From assembly GCF_017301735.1 (NCBI RefSeq), contig NZ_CP071090.1, forward strand, positions 12,383,001-12,447,000: a stretch of 64,000 bases of DNA, in the 5' to 3' direction. Below the pieces are notes generated by a model. That model saw only the letters and a list, made by a program, of their open reading frames with translations, searched no databases and was not told where the DNA came from. The DNA comes from Pyxidicoccus parkwaysis (GTDB lineage: Bacteria; Myxococcota; Myxococcia; Myxococcales; Myxococcaceae). The translations under genes were made by a program, and so were the position numbers. Positions within the stretch are counted from its first letter, which is position 1, and every line of letters begins with the position of its first letter. This document shows, one piece after another, positions 8,879-16,010 of the stretch.

Positions 8879-9190
8879 CGCGAGGCCTTCCTGGCCCACC
8901 ACCTTCAGGGGCTGTTCACCCTGGGCGAGTCGGGCGCTGGATGGGCGGACAGGCTCACCTCCCTGGTCCATTCGAGCCACGAGCGGGTGCGCCTCTGCGC
9001 GGCCGCGTGCCTCGCCCGGTAGGGCCGGCGGGAGTGGCTGCCCCTCTTGCGGCAGGCGGCGCTCGAAGCCTCCGAGCCGGACTTGCGCGTGGAGGCAGTG
9101 CGCTGGGTCTGCCGCAGGCCCGGACACCTTCATTGGGCGGACGGCGCGGAGATGGAGCTCCACGCCGCCTCCCCGATGAGGCACGAGGAA
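8879..9190 (+). pseudogene. HEAT-repeat-like gene fragment with an in-frame stop
   Basis: One frame reads EAFLAHHLQGLFTLGES, then SSHERVRLCAAACLAR, a TAG at 9020-9022, and continues as REWLPLLRQAALEASEPDLR with VEAVRWVCR. The paired-helix pattern (L-x-S-x-x-x-x-V-R-x-x-A-A-x-C-L-A) is that of HEAT-type repeats. Conservation on both sides of the stop shows that this is a decayed gene rather than two genes. No start codon or convincing 3' end was found. Confidence 0.5.
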
Positions 9191-9261
9191 AGGCTTGGGG
9201 TTGGAGTGTCAGGGGCCAGGCCCCCGATGTCCTCAGCCCCATGCGGCTTCACACCGCGCGG

Positions 9262-9663
9262 CTACAGCCGCAACGGCGTGCACTTGCCCTGGTAGGAGTT
9301 GGCCAGGCAGACCCCGCCCGAGCAGAAGGAGTTCGCGGGGCACCCACCCGTGGACGTGCACAGGATGCTGGCGGCGTTGCAGCCATAGTGCCCGGGCGTC
9401 GTCTCACAGCAGTTCTGGTAGACCTCCGAGCAGGTCGTGACGCAGTACCCGGACTGACACCTGGCGCTCACGCCCGAGTTGCAGAAGTTGGGTCCACAGT
9501 CAGCGTCCGAGGTGCACGTAGCCGGAGTGCTCCGGAGCGCACTCGCCGCGGTCTCCAGAAGCGGCGCCTCTTCCGTGGTTTCGACAGGCGCCTCCGCGCT
9601 CCCGCAGCCCAGCAGGAGCGTGGCGCTCAGGATGAAGGTGGCAAGCAGGGGGAATCTCGGCAT
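9262..9663 (-). CDS. Small Cys-rich lipoprotein
   Basis: A 133-residue exported protein with a clear lipobox (TLLLGCGS). The mature part has 14 further Cys spaced like knottin or EGF-type modules (CTSDADC, CNSG, CQSGYC, CSEVYQNCC, CTSTGGC). Paired CTSDADC/GGCP-type motifs are common in myxobacterial surface proteins, where they probably form disulfides. Function unknown. Its 5' region contains a very strong 54-base hairpin (9689-9742), which would sit in the mRNA leader. Confidence 0.75.
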   Translation of the reverse strand: MPRFPLLATFILSATLLLGCGSAEAPVETTEEAPLLETAASALRSTPATCTSDADCGPNFCNSGVSARCQSGYCVTTCSEVYQNCCETTPGHYGCNAASILCTSTGGCPANSFCSGGVCLANSYQGKCTPLRL

Positions 9664-9688
9664 CGACTGCCTCCGGTGAATCGGGTGT

Positions 9689-9742
9689 TTGAGAGAGGTG
9701 CGCAGCGGAGCGAACCACCGTTCGGCTGTGCACCCCTCTCAA
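9689..9742. repeat. 54-base near-perfect inverted repeat
   Basis: Arms 9689-9706 and 9725-9742 pair with two mismatches; inside them CGAAC (9711-9715) pairs with GTTCG (9720-9724) around a CACC loop. It lies 26 bases upstream of the Cys-rich lipoprotein start, so on the minus strand it would form a leader hairpin. It has no T-tract on either side, so a simple terminator is unlikely. It could be a regulatory structure, a recombination site or a mini-element end. Confidence 0.6.
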
Positions 9743-9793
9743 CGTGCCCTGCCCGGGAGGCATATCGCACATTACAAATGCAACCGGCCTGAC

Positions 9794-9935
9794 TCAGGGA
9801 ATGGGGGCGAACTTCACGATGCGCTTGTGGCCCGCCTCCTCGGCGCCGCGGTCGGCCACGGAGATGAAGCCATTCGCATCCACCTCGACGTCCATGGGGG
9901 CGATGACGTCGCTCGCCGCCGAGCAGCCGCCGGTG
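9794..9935 (-). pseudogene. C-terminal fragment of an NHL/beta-propeller-like gene
   Basis: On the minus strand about 40 codons read APMDVEVDANGFISVADRG and end KRIVKFAPIP plus stop. The 'V-x-A-N-G-x-I-x-V-A-D' pattern is typical of NHL-repeat blades. The 5' part is absent; the frame starts next to IS91-like remnant copy 2. Confidence 0.4.
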
Positions 9936-9965
9936 GTGCTGCGCCTGCGCTGGCAACCCTGGCCG

Positions 9966-10131
9966 CTCCCTCGAGCAGGGGCGGAGCCGGGGCTGGAGGA
10001 GGAGAGCCCCGCCTTTGCCGCGACGGTGGAGCCGAGGAAGGAGCGCACGCCCCGTTTGGACCGGGCCGGTCTGCTCGAGCAAGACGTTCGCCCTGGATGT
10101 GTTCGCGTGGTTGAGGTGTGGAGGCAGGCTT
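9966..10131 (+). mobile_element. IS91-like transposase remnant, copy 2
   Basis: Same left boundary as copies 1 and 3 (CTCCCTCGAGCAG). The frame of RLDRAGLLEQ is followed, after the same one-base shift seen in all copies, by KTFALDVFAWLRCGGRL, the zinc-motif region of an IS91-like transposase. It ends right after GGAGGCAGGCTT. It has no start codon and no 3' end and cannot encode an active enzyme. Confidence 0.55.
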
Positions 10132-10531
10132 CCGGACCGGCATGGCCGCACGAACCCGCTGCCGCTGGTGCATCCTCCTCCCTCGGCCTCGCCACGCATG
10201 GTTGGAACTGCTGCGTGCGGCGCATCTGCGTGGATTGATGTACCTCCAAGAGCGCACGTTTTGAGCCGGACCGGGGCCCATCTCGGGCCCCAGTCCACTC
10301 ACACCGCGACTACCACCGTCAGTTCCTGGAGCGCGCACAGGGACGGAGGCGGGACGCCCACGAGCGCCCCCGGGTCCAGCCGCCGCTCGCCCACTGACCA
10401 CCGAGGGGGGGCGTGCAGACACCTCCCTCGGCCATGGCGCCACTGCGGCTGTTGCCACCGTTGTCGCGGACCTCCGGGGCGCCGGGATGGATGCCGGCGT
10501 TGGAGTCGTTGGCGACGCGCTGTTCCGGAGC
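10132..10531. other. 400-base stretch without a supportable gene
   Basis: Between IS91-like copy 2 and the secreted-protein operon I find only short, low-complexity open frames with no recognisable motif, start signal or RNA structure. It probably consists of decayed sequence. Confidence 0.5.
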
Positions 10532-10957
10532 TCAGTAGTTCGTGTTGAGCGAGCTGTTGCTCAGCCTGAGGTATGTACAGGTGCCGTTCGCGTCCCATCT
10601 CACGTCGAAGAAGCCCCGGGAGCTCAGGGCCAGCTCCCAGAGAGACGAGACGGTGGCGTCTGGAATGCAGGTGTAGGCGGTGTCGGTGGTGGCGCCCGGC
10701 ACGGTGGCCCGGGCATAGAAGCTGCGGTTGCCGGCCAGGTCATCACGGAATTGGGCGGAGGTGGTCGCCGCCGCGTCCTCGCGGAAGCCGATGAAGTTGC
10801 CATAGCAGCGGCCCGAGCCATCCGTGTTCTTGGTGCAGGACACCATCCTCGTCTGGAGGCCCGCGCTCGCGACGGAAGCGATGCCGAGGGCGGCGAGCGC
10901 CACGACCGGAGACAGCGACTTCAGGGAAAGGGACTTCAGGGAAAGGGACTTCGTCAT
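10532..10957 (-). CDS. Small secreted protein, paralogue A
   Basis: A 141-residue exported protein of unknown function, third gene of a three-gene operon (11987 to 10532). The ATG at 10957 follows GGAGAAG; a TTG four codons upstream is in frame but less likely. Its signal peptide contains the repeated hexapeptide KSLSLKSLSLKS before a normal hydrophobic core ending ASAG. The mature part shares C-x-KN-x-DGSGRCYG and the trailing C-x-PDA...W...GFF...W pattern with the product of 11589-11987, so the two are paralogues with conserved Cys pairs. It may bind or modify an extracellular partner; no known domain was seen. Confidence 0.75.
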   Translation of the reverse strand: MTKSLSLKSLSLKSLSPVVALAALGIASVASAGLQTRMVSCTKNTDGSGRCYGNFIGFREDAAATTSAQFRDDLAGNRSFYARATVPGATTDTAYTCIPDATVSSLWELALSSRGFFDVRWDANGTCTYLRLSNSSLNTNY

Positions 10958-11009
10958 TGTCTTCTCCAAGATGGGATGACTTCCGACAGCAGGACTCTGG
11001 GGTGAGGCG

Positions 11010-11582
11010 CTACGGCAGCCCGTCTGCTACGTCGGAAGGAATGAGTCGGTTCTGGTTGATGGCGACGACGAGCCTGCGTCGGAGCTCCGCAGCCTCGGCG
11101 CGGCCGCGGAGGAGGGAGAGCTCGTGTCGAATCTCGAGCACATCCTCCGCCGTCATGCGCCCGCTGGAGACGACCCGCTCCACCAGCGAGCCCGCGCGGG
11201 CCACGGACTCGCGCTGCTCCGAGGACAGCGTTGGGGGCGGAGCGGGAGGCTCCGCTTCGCGTGAGCCCATGGCGAGCGCCCCGGACTCCTTCAGCAGGGT
11301 CGCCATCCGCTGGGCAATGGCATCCAGGTCTTCGGCGGTGGGCCGTGCGGAGCCCGAGGCCAGGGACAGAGGAATGCCCGCGGAGCTACTCCCGGAAGGA
11401 CTGCCGGGGACGTGCTGCATGGCCTGGACGACCCGGCGCAGCGCAGCGACCTCGGTGGAGAGTTCCTGCATGCGCAGGTCCTGGGCCTGCTGTCCCTGAC
11501 TCATCGCGAGCCAGCAAGCCATCGCGCTGCCCAGGGCTGATGTCAGGCCCAGACACGCCATACGCAAGACATGGGCGGTCAT
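11010..11582 (-). CDS. Membrane-anchored coiled-coil protein between two secreted paralogues
   Basis: A 190-residue protein with one N-terminal transmembrane helix (about residues 5-27) followed by a coiled coil (QDLRMQELSTEVAALRRVV), a Ser/Pro-rich linker and a C-terminal helical region (about 90-185). It starts 6 bases after the upstream paralogue's stop and ends about 50 bases before the next one, so the three genes form one transcript. Topology suggests an inner-membrane protein with a periplasmic domain that could act with the two secreted proteins. No family was recognised. Confidence 0.7.
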   Translation of the reverse strand: MTAHVLRMACLGLTSALGSAMACWLAMSQGQQAQDLRMQELSTEVAALRRVVQAMQHVPGSPSGSSSAGIPLSLASGSARPTAEDLDAIAQRMATLLKESGALAMGSREAEPPAPPPTLSSEQRESVARAGSLVERVVSSGRMTAEDVLEIRHELSLLRGRAEAAELRRRLVVAINQNRLIPSDVADGLP

Positions 11583-11588
11583 GGTGGA

Positions 11589-11987
11589 TCAGAAGTGAGA
11601 ATACTGGCTGCCGTTGTTCAGGAACAGCGAATAGCATTCACCCAGGACGTTCCAGTAGATGGAGAAGTAGCCTTGGTGGTTCATGGCCTTGCTCCACTGT
11701 GCGCCCGTCTCTGCGTCAGGCGTGCAGTTGAAGTACTCCGTCGTCGTGCCAGACGTGAGGGCCGCGGTGAAATACGGAGCGGAAGCGCTGGTCTGGGTGA
11801 ACAATGCCTGGGTGTTGGCGCCGGAGTGATTGCGGAAGCCGAGGAGGCTGCCGTAACACCGTCCCGAGCCATCCGCGTTCTTGTAGCAGTTCGCGGATTC
11901 AATCTGGTAACCGGCCAGGGCCGCGGGGGTTGTCATCAGTGTCGCGAGACAGACGGCTGCCGCCCAGGTCTTCGAGGTATGACTCAT
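11589..11987 (-). CDS. Small secreted protein, paralogue B
   Basis: First gene of the three-gene operon, 132 residues, with a Sec signal (AAAVCLATLMTTPAALAG). The ATG follows AAAAGGAACCCAC. The mature protein has the shared signature C-x-KNADGSGRCYG, then F-N-C-x-PDA, W-x-x-A, GYFSIYW and a C-terminal E-C-Y-S. Four Cys in the mature part are matched in paralogue A and may form two disulfides. Function unknown; it differs from A mainly in the loop regions. Confidence 0.75.
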   Translation of the reverse strand: MSHTSKTWAAAVCLATLMTTPAALAGYQIESANCYKNADGSGRCYGSLLGFRNHSGANTQALFTQTSASAPYFTAALTSGTTTEYFNCTPDAETGAQWSKAMNHQGYFSIYWNVLGECYSLFLNNGSQYSHF

Positions 11988-12212
11988 GTGGGTTCCTTTT
12001 CTGGAGCTCGCCAGGGCCCGGGCTCCTGCCCGAATGACTGGCCGAGAGAAGCGACGTGAGGTCCATCGCTCGAAGCAGAGCCTAAGGAGAGGGTCTGACT
12101 TCGCGGTGCCCCCGCTCCCGCGGTGTTTGCCGTGGGCGGCATTGGTCGTCTGCGCGGTAGTGTCGGGCTGTAGCGCGCCGGCAGCGTCGAAGGCGTCGCC
12201 GAGGCCTGAATG
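11988..12212. other. Upstream region of the secreted-protein operon, possible lipoprotein relic
   Basis: This stretch must hold the operon promoter (not identified). On the plus strand a frame from about 12108 reads LPWAALVVCAVVSGCSAP, which looks like a lipoprotein signal, but it has no good start site and runs straight into the hairpin at 12213. It may be the remains of a small lipoprotein gene. Confidence 0.3.
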
Positions 12213-12260
12213 CCGAGGCCGGAAGTCGCTGGAGACAGCGGCTTCCGGCCTTGGTGTTTT
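12213..12260 (+). terminator. Strong intrinsic terminator-like hairpin
   Basis: About 19 base pairs form without interruption (two G-T pairs), closed by a GAGA tetraloop at 12232-12235 and followed by GTGTTTTC. Structure and T-tract point to termination of a plus-strand transcript, yet no intact plus-strand gene precedes it, so it probably outlived its gene. Confidence 0.6.
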
Positions 12261-12286
12261 CAGGGACTGGCGCGGCTCCTGCTATT

Positions 12287-12561
12287 TCATGCGCACCGTG
12301 ATGGCGCTGGTCGCGCCTGCACCTTGCGCTCGGCGTGCACCACCGGGTCCTCGTCGGTGACCCAGCCGGTGTCCACGGTGTTCATGACGATGCTGTCCTT
12401 CGCGTAGTCCGGCGCGGAGGGCAGCGTCATCATGTTCAGCGCGGCCTTGGCCATGTTGGTGTGCGGGTGCTTGTCCGTCTTCGTTCCACGCGAGAAGCCG
12501 CCCTCCATCGTGGAGACGTTGACGACGTGGCCGGGCCAGGGCAACGCTCGCGCGCTGGCGT
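12287..12561 (-). pseudogene. Internal fragment of a short-chain dehydrogenase gene
   Basis: The minus strand encodes GHVVNVSTMEG, then TDKHPHTNMAKAALNMM and MNTVDTGWVTDEDPV, matching the middle of a long SDR family in which the active-site Tyr-x-x-x-Lys region reads HTNMAKAALN. Both the NAD-binding N-terminus and the C-terminal part are missing. Dead gene fragment. Confidence 0.55.
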
Positions 12562-12633
12562 TACGCGCCATCCCGCGTAGTATCCAGCACGAAGGCGCCG
12601 CGGCTCGAGCCACAAGGCTCGTAGACAACAAGA

Positions 12634-12662
12634 AAGGCCCCGCCAGGAACTGGCCGGGCCTT
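12634..12662 (-). terminator. Terminator-like hairpin upstream of the propeller gene
   Basis: AAGGCCC and GCCAG pair with CTGGC and GGGCCTT around a GAA loop with one C-C mismatch. The T-rich side (TTTCTTGTTG) lies on the minus strand, so it would stop leftward transcription, perhaps that of the decayed SDR region's former neighbour. Confidence 0.4.
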
Positions 12663-12681
12663 GGTCCCAGGGAGTACTGCG

Positions 12682-13560
12682 ATGGCGAGCCTTGGCGTGT
12701 CGAAGGAGAATCTCATCTCTCGTGGAGCCGCGAGGTTCAAGGACCTCGTCTATCTCGCCTTGCAGGACAAGAAGCTGCACAAGAAGGAGGTCGCGCATAC
12801 GCGGCTTGGCAGCATCGACGAAGGCGAGCTCGCCAACGTCAAGGACCTGCCCTGGCGCGCCGCGGGCATGTGCGTCGCGAAGCAGCCAACCGAAAAGCTG
12901 GTGGTGGTTTCCGGCGATGGCCAGGTCTTCACCTACGTCGGTGGGAAAGAGGGCACCGAACAAATCCCCAAACCTCACGAGCTCCGCGGATGCACGCGCA
13001 TCGCGGGCCATGCCTATGGCTTCGGGATGAACCGAGAGGTCTTCCGGCGCGAAGGTGATGGGCGGTGGCGTGCCATGCATGCCCCCAAGGTCAAGGGTGA
13101 GCAGATCGCGGGTTTCGAGGCGCTCGACGGCTTCTCCGAGCACGACCTCTACGCGGCGGGATGGGAGGGCGAAGTGTGGCGCTGGGACAGCGGGGGCTGG
13201 ACGCAGTGCCCGAGCCCCACTCATGTCATCCTGTCGGCCCTCTGCTGCGCGGGTGATGGACATGTCTACGCAGGCGGGCAATCGGGAACGCTGTTGCGTG
13301 GGCGCGGACTGGACTGGGCGCTCCTCGAAACCGGAGGGGGCGATGACATCTGGGACCTTCGCTGGTTCATGGGGCGCCTCTATGTGGCGACCCTCAGCGC
13401 GTTGTACGTGCTTGATGGAAAGTCGCTGGTCGCCGTCGACTTCGGTCGCGAGAAGCCGAAGAGTGCCTACAAGCTCACCGATGCGGAGGGCGTGCTCTGG
13501 GCCATCGGACAGAAGAACATCTTCTCATTCGATGGCGCGAATTGGCGGCGCTGGGAATGA
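12682..13560 (+). CDS. Predicted beta-propeller protein, function unknown
   Basis: A 292-residue soluble protein. The ATG at 12682 follows GGGAG with seven bases spacing; an in-frame TTG upstream is less likely. The N-terminal about 60 residues are helical and basic (KDKKLHKKEVAH-like). From there repeats of about 40-45 residues appear, such as EHDLYAAGWEGEVWRWDSGG, then HVYAGGQSGTLLRGRG and LYVATLSALYVLDG, the strand pattern of WD/Ycf48-like propellers. No signal peptide, so probably cytoplasmic. The IS66-type end begins 33 bases after its stop. Its partner or ligand cannot be told from the sequence. Confidence 0.7.
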   Translation: MASLGVSKENLISRGAARFKDLVYLALQDKKLHKKEVAHTRLGSIDEGELANVKDLPWRAAGMCVAKQPTEKLVVVSGDGQVFTYVGGKEGTEQIPKPHELRGCTRIAGHAYGFGMNREVFRREGDGRWRAMHAPKVKGEQIAGFEALDGFSEHDLYAAGWEGEVWRWDSGGWTQCPSPTHVILSALCCAGDGHVYAGGQSGTLLRGRGLDWALLETGGGDDIWDLRWFMGRLYVATLSALYVLDGKSLVAVDFGREKPKSAYKLTDAEGVLWAIGQKNIFSFDGANWRRWE

Positions 13561-13593
13561 CCTACGCCCCGCCTGACAGAGGACGGCGGCGCC

Positions 13594-13618
13594 GGGACGG
13601 GGCACGGCGAAAAGTTAC
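13594..13618 (+). mobile_element. Solo IS66-type terminal inverted repeat
   Basis: The 25-base segment ending GTTAC is the reverse complement of the end at 15824-15847 with one difference. IS66-family ends begin GTAA; here the outer end points right. Nothing else of the element remains to the left. Confidence 0.5.
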
Positions 13619-13757
13619 GGGAACGCGGCTGGGCTGGGCAGGCGTGTGTCTGCTGGAGATGAAAGGCTTCTGCGCCGGCCTGGCGTGCGGCTCATGGGCT
13701 CCCCGTCAGCGTCCCTCACCTCCCGCTCTGCTCCCGCCCGCTACGCCCAAGAGGGCT
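13619..13757 (+). repeat. IS91-like element 3' end, copy A
   Basis: This segment matches 19793-19931 at about 93% by eye, starting exactly after the IS66-type end and stopping at GCCCAAGAGGGCT. In the other copy the same sequence follows a transposase stop codon, so it is interpreted as the 3'-terminal region (origin end) of the IS91-like element. Confidence 0.55.
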
Positions 13758-13830
13758 GGCCGGAGTCGTTCCAGCCCCAGGCCCAGACGATGCCGTCCTG
13801 GCGCAAGCATTCCGTGACACTCTTCAGGCG
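13741..13830 (-). pseudogene. RCC1-repeat fragment
   Basis: On the minus strand, in a different frame from the lectin, the codons read SVTECLRQDGIVWAWGWNDS, one typical RCC1 repeat (DGxVWAWGxNxxGQ). The fragment is squeezed between the lectin 3' end and the IS91-like end. It is a relic of another gene. Confidence 0.4.
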
Positions 13831-15512
13831 TGCCAATGATCAGGGTGTTCGACATCAGGTTCATCGCGATGATGCTGGAGCACCCCGCCAAGGAAGTCCC
13901 AGTCGCCCCAGCTTCCAGAGCTGGAGTCCCATGCCTTGTGGTAGCAGGCGTTGTCTTTCCCAGAGCAGACAATGTCGATCCGGCCGGGCCCCCAAGACAC
14001 CACTCTGGGCAGCCCACTAACCTTCCCACCTAACGACTCCCAGTCGCCCCAGCCTTCATTGCTAGAGTCCCATGCCTTGTGATAGCAGGCGTCGTCTATC
14101 CCAACGCAGACGATGTCGAGCCGGCCGGGAGCCCACGAGACAAGCGTGGGCGACGACTTTAACGCCCCGCCCAGAAACTCCCAATCGCCCCAGCGTCCAG
14201 AGCTGGAGTCCCATGCCTTGTGGTAGCAGACGTTGTCTATTCCAACGCAGACGATGTCGAGCCGGCCGGGAGCCCACGAGACCACACTGGGCAGCCCACT
14301 AACCTTCCCACCTAACGACTCCCATTCGCCCCAGCTTCCAGAATTGGAGTCCCATGCCTTGTGATGGCAGGCGTTGTCTATCCCAGCACAGACGATGTCG
14401 AGCCGGCCGGGAGCCCACGAGACCACGCTGGGCAGCCCACTAACCTTCCCACCTAACGACTCCCAGTCGCCCCAGCTTCCAGAGCTGGAGTCCCATGCCT
14501 TGTGGTAGCAGGCGTTGTCTATTCCAACGCCGACGATGTCGAGCCGGCCGGGGGCCCACGAGACCAGTGTGGGCGACGACTTCAACTCCCCGCCCAGAAA
14601 CTCCCAGTCGCCCCAGCTTCCAGAGCTGGAGTCCCACGCCTTGTGGTAGCAGGCGTTGTCTATTCCAACGCAGACGATGTCGAGCCGGCCTGGACCCCAA
14701 GACACCACACTGGGCAGCCCACTAACCTCCCCACCTAACCATTCCCAGTCGCCCCAGCTTCCAGAGCTGGAGTCCCATGCCTTGTGATAGCAGGCGTAGT
14801 CATTCCCAGCACAGACGATGTCGAGCCTGCCGGGGGCCCATGACGCCACGTTGGCCGATGGCGTCAACTGAGCCTGCGAATCCGAGTAACTGACCGTTGG
14901 CTCTCTTGAATATTCCGTCCAGTCGTTGGGTGCAGTCGAACCGATTACATAAAATGACTTCCCACCCGCGACGATCGTCGCATTGGCCTTATAGGTTATT
15001 CCGCGATCAATATAAAATATACTCCAATCCCTGTAGATGGTGTTGTATGCAGTTCCCACGAGACCAAAGGCCACAGGTCCGAGGGGACTGGCGATCTGGA
15101 TCAGTTGGTCCCTGGTAAGATTGAGGGCAGAGGCGAGCGATGATATAAATCCCTCGGAACTGGCGGTGCGGATGGCTGCAGCAGTCCCTGCGGAGACCGC
15201 TCCGACTTCCGTGAGCTCTACCCCTTCAATGGCGGCCACCGCGACTGGAGCAGCAGCCGCCCCTCCAGTTAGCACCACGGCGACGGCCCCTGCGATCAGG
15301 GTGCCCGCCGTAACGAGCATACCAAGCCATGTGTTGAAATTTAGCACCCATTCACTGGGGAGATACGTGTCTTGCTGTCCCGGCTTGAGTACCGTCCACC
15401 AGCAACCTGGCCTGCCATCGCGCCAAGGGATTTCGCCGCAGCCTACATGATGGACCGCGACGACAATGTCCCGATTGGTTTCGTTCCTGAACGTGAAATG
15501 GTCCTGTGGCAT
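13824..15512 (-). CDS. Seven-bladed PLL/fucose-lectin-like propeller protein
   Basis: A 562-residue protein. The ATG at 15512 follows GGGGGAGG. Residues 1-60 form a small domain (FTFRNETNRDIVVAVHH), 62-115 are hydrophobic and Ala/Gly-rich and could enter a membrane, and 224-552 hold seven repeats of 47 residues built on SWAPGRLDIV, ACYHKAWDS and GSWGDWESLGG. These match the blades of PLL-type lectins that bind fucose or O-methyl sugars. The last blade ends in an unrelated tail (HHRDEPDVEHPDHWHA), suggesting the 3' end was altered. The 5' third has AT-rich patches unlike its surroundings, a sign of transfer. Possibly a surface or secreted glycan-binding toxin component. Confidence 0.75.
   Translation of the reverse strand: MPQDHFTFRNETNRDIVVAVHHVGCGEIPWRDGRPGCWWTVLKPGQQDTYLPSEWVLNFNTWLGMLVTAGTLIAGAVAVVLTGGAAAAPVAVAAIEGVELTEVGAVSAGTAAAIRTASSEGFISSLASALNLTRDQLIQIASPLGPVAFGLVGTAYNTIYRDWSIFYIDRGITYKANATIVAGGKSFYVIGSTAPNDWTEYSREPTVSYSDSQAQLTPSANVASWAPGRLDIVCAGNDYACYHKAWDSSSGSWGDWEWLGGEVSGLPSVVSWGPGRLDIVCVGIDNACYHKAWDSSSGSWGDWEFLGGELKSSPTLVSWAPGRLDIVGVGIDNACYHKAWDSSSGSWGDWESLGGKVSGLPSVVSWAPGRLDIVCAGIDNACHHKAWDSNSGSWGEWESLGGKVSGLPSVVSWAPGRLDIVCVGIDNVCYHKAWDSSSGRWGDWEFLGGALKSSPTLVSWAPGRLDIVCVGIDDACYHKAWDSSNEGWGDWESLGGKVSGLPRVVSWGPGRIDIVCSGKDNACYHKAWDSSSGSWGDWDFLGGVLQHHRDEPDVEHPDHWHA
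13857..14843 (-). repeat. Seven tandem 141-base coding repeats
   Basis: The blades of the lectin gene repeat every 141 bases with high DNA identity. The inter-blade linker alternates as SGLP, KSSP, SGLP, SGLP, KSSP, SGLP, giving a three-blade (423-base) super-period. This points to recent duplication of a three-blade block. Confidence 0.8.
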
Positions 15513-15823
15513 TTGAAAAGCCTCCCCCACCCATGCGGGCCTGATCTACATGTGAGGGTGTGAAACGCGTCAACTGGACGCAAGTGGCTGGTGAAGGAAG
15601 TGCTGGAGCGGCAGATGGGCGCAAGGATCGCTCGCGTAATGAGGGGGTAGGCGACCGCCGTGCGGGGCAAGCTCAAGCCACGATGACCGGGACAGGACGA
15701 GCTAGCGTTTAGTGCCTCAGCCGTCAGTAACTCCTCGCCCGGGCCCGTCGTGACGACGAGCGCGTTTCGTGCTGGCGAGGAGGGAGGGGCAGCTCAGGCT
15801 GCGGCATTGGTAGCCAGCTGATG

Positions 15824-16010
15824 GTAACTGTTCGCCGTGCCCCGTCCTGGTTCGGAGCTAACCCGGGGTGGGAGGACTGACAGGAGCGGCCGTCAGTCCT
15901 GACTCTTCGGGAGCGTGACGGTGCCCGGGTTCTCGATGGCGGCGAGCGCAGCGCGCCGCAGGTAGTGGCCGGGGTCCTCGCCGCGCAGGCGGCTCCTGTC
16001 CTTCCTATGC
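15824..16010 (-). mobile_element. IS66-family remnant: terminal repeat and transposase C-terminus
   Basis: The end GTAACTGTTCGCCGTGCC lies at 15824; about 70 bases inside it the minus strand carries a stop (15893) preceded by codons reading GEDPGHYLRRAALAAIENPG and TVTLPKSQD. That is the usual C-terminus of long IS66 TnpC-type transposases. The rest of the element is missing and the sequence switches to a trypsin-like gene at about 16010. Family call is from pattern recall and GTAA-type end. Confidence 0.5.

Noticed and set aside
8545..9792. Plus-strand open frame across the HEAT relic and the Cys-rich lipoprotein gene
   Set aside because: It is low-complexity and antisense to a well-formed lipoprotein gene, and the true HEAT-like frame in this region differs.
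13857..14843. CRISPR-like array
   Set aside because: The repeats are 141 bases, have no unique spacers and are in frame as propeller blades.
13594..16010. Intact composite transposon around the lectin
   Set aside because: The two IS66-type ends both point inwards and neither copy has a full transposase; target duplications do not match (GGGAACGC versus AGCTGATG).
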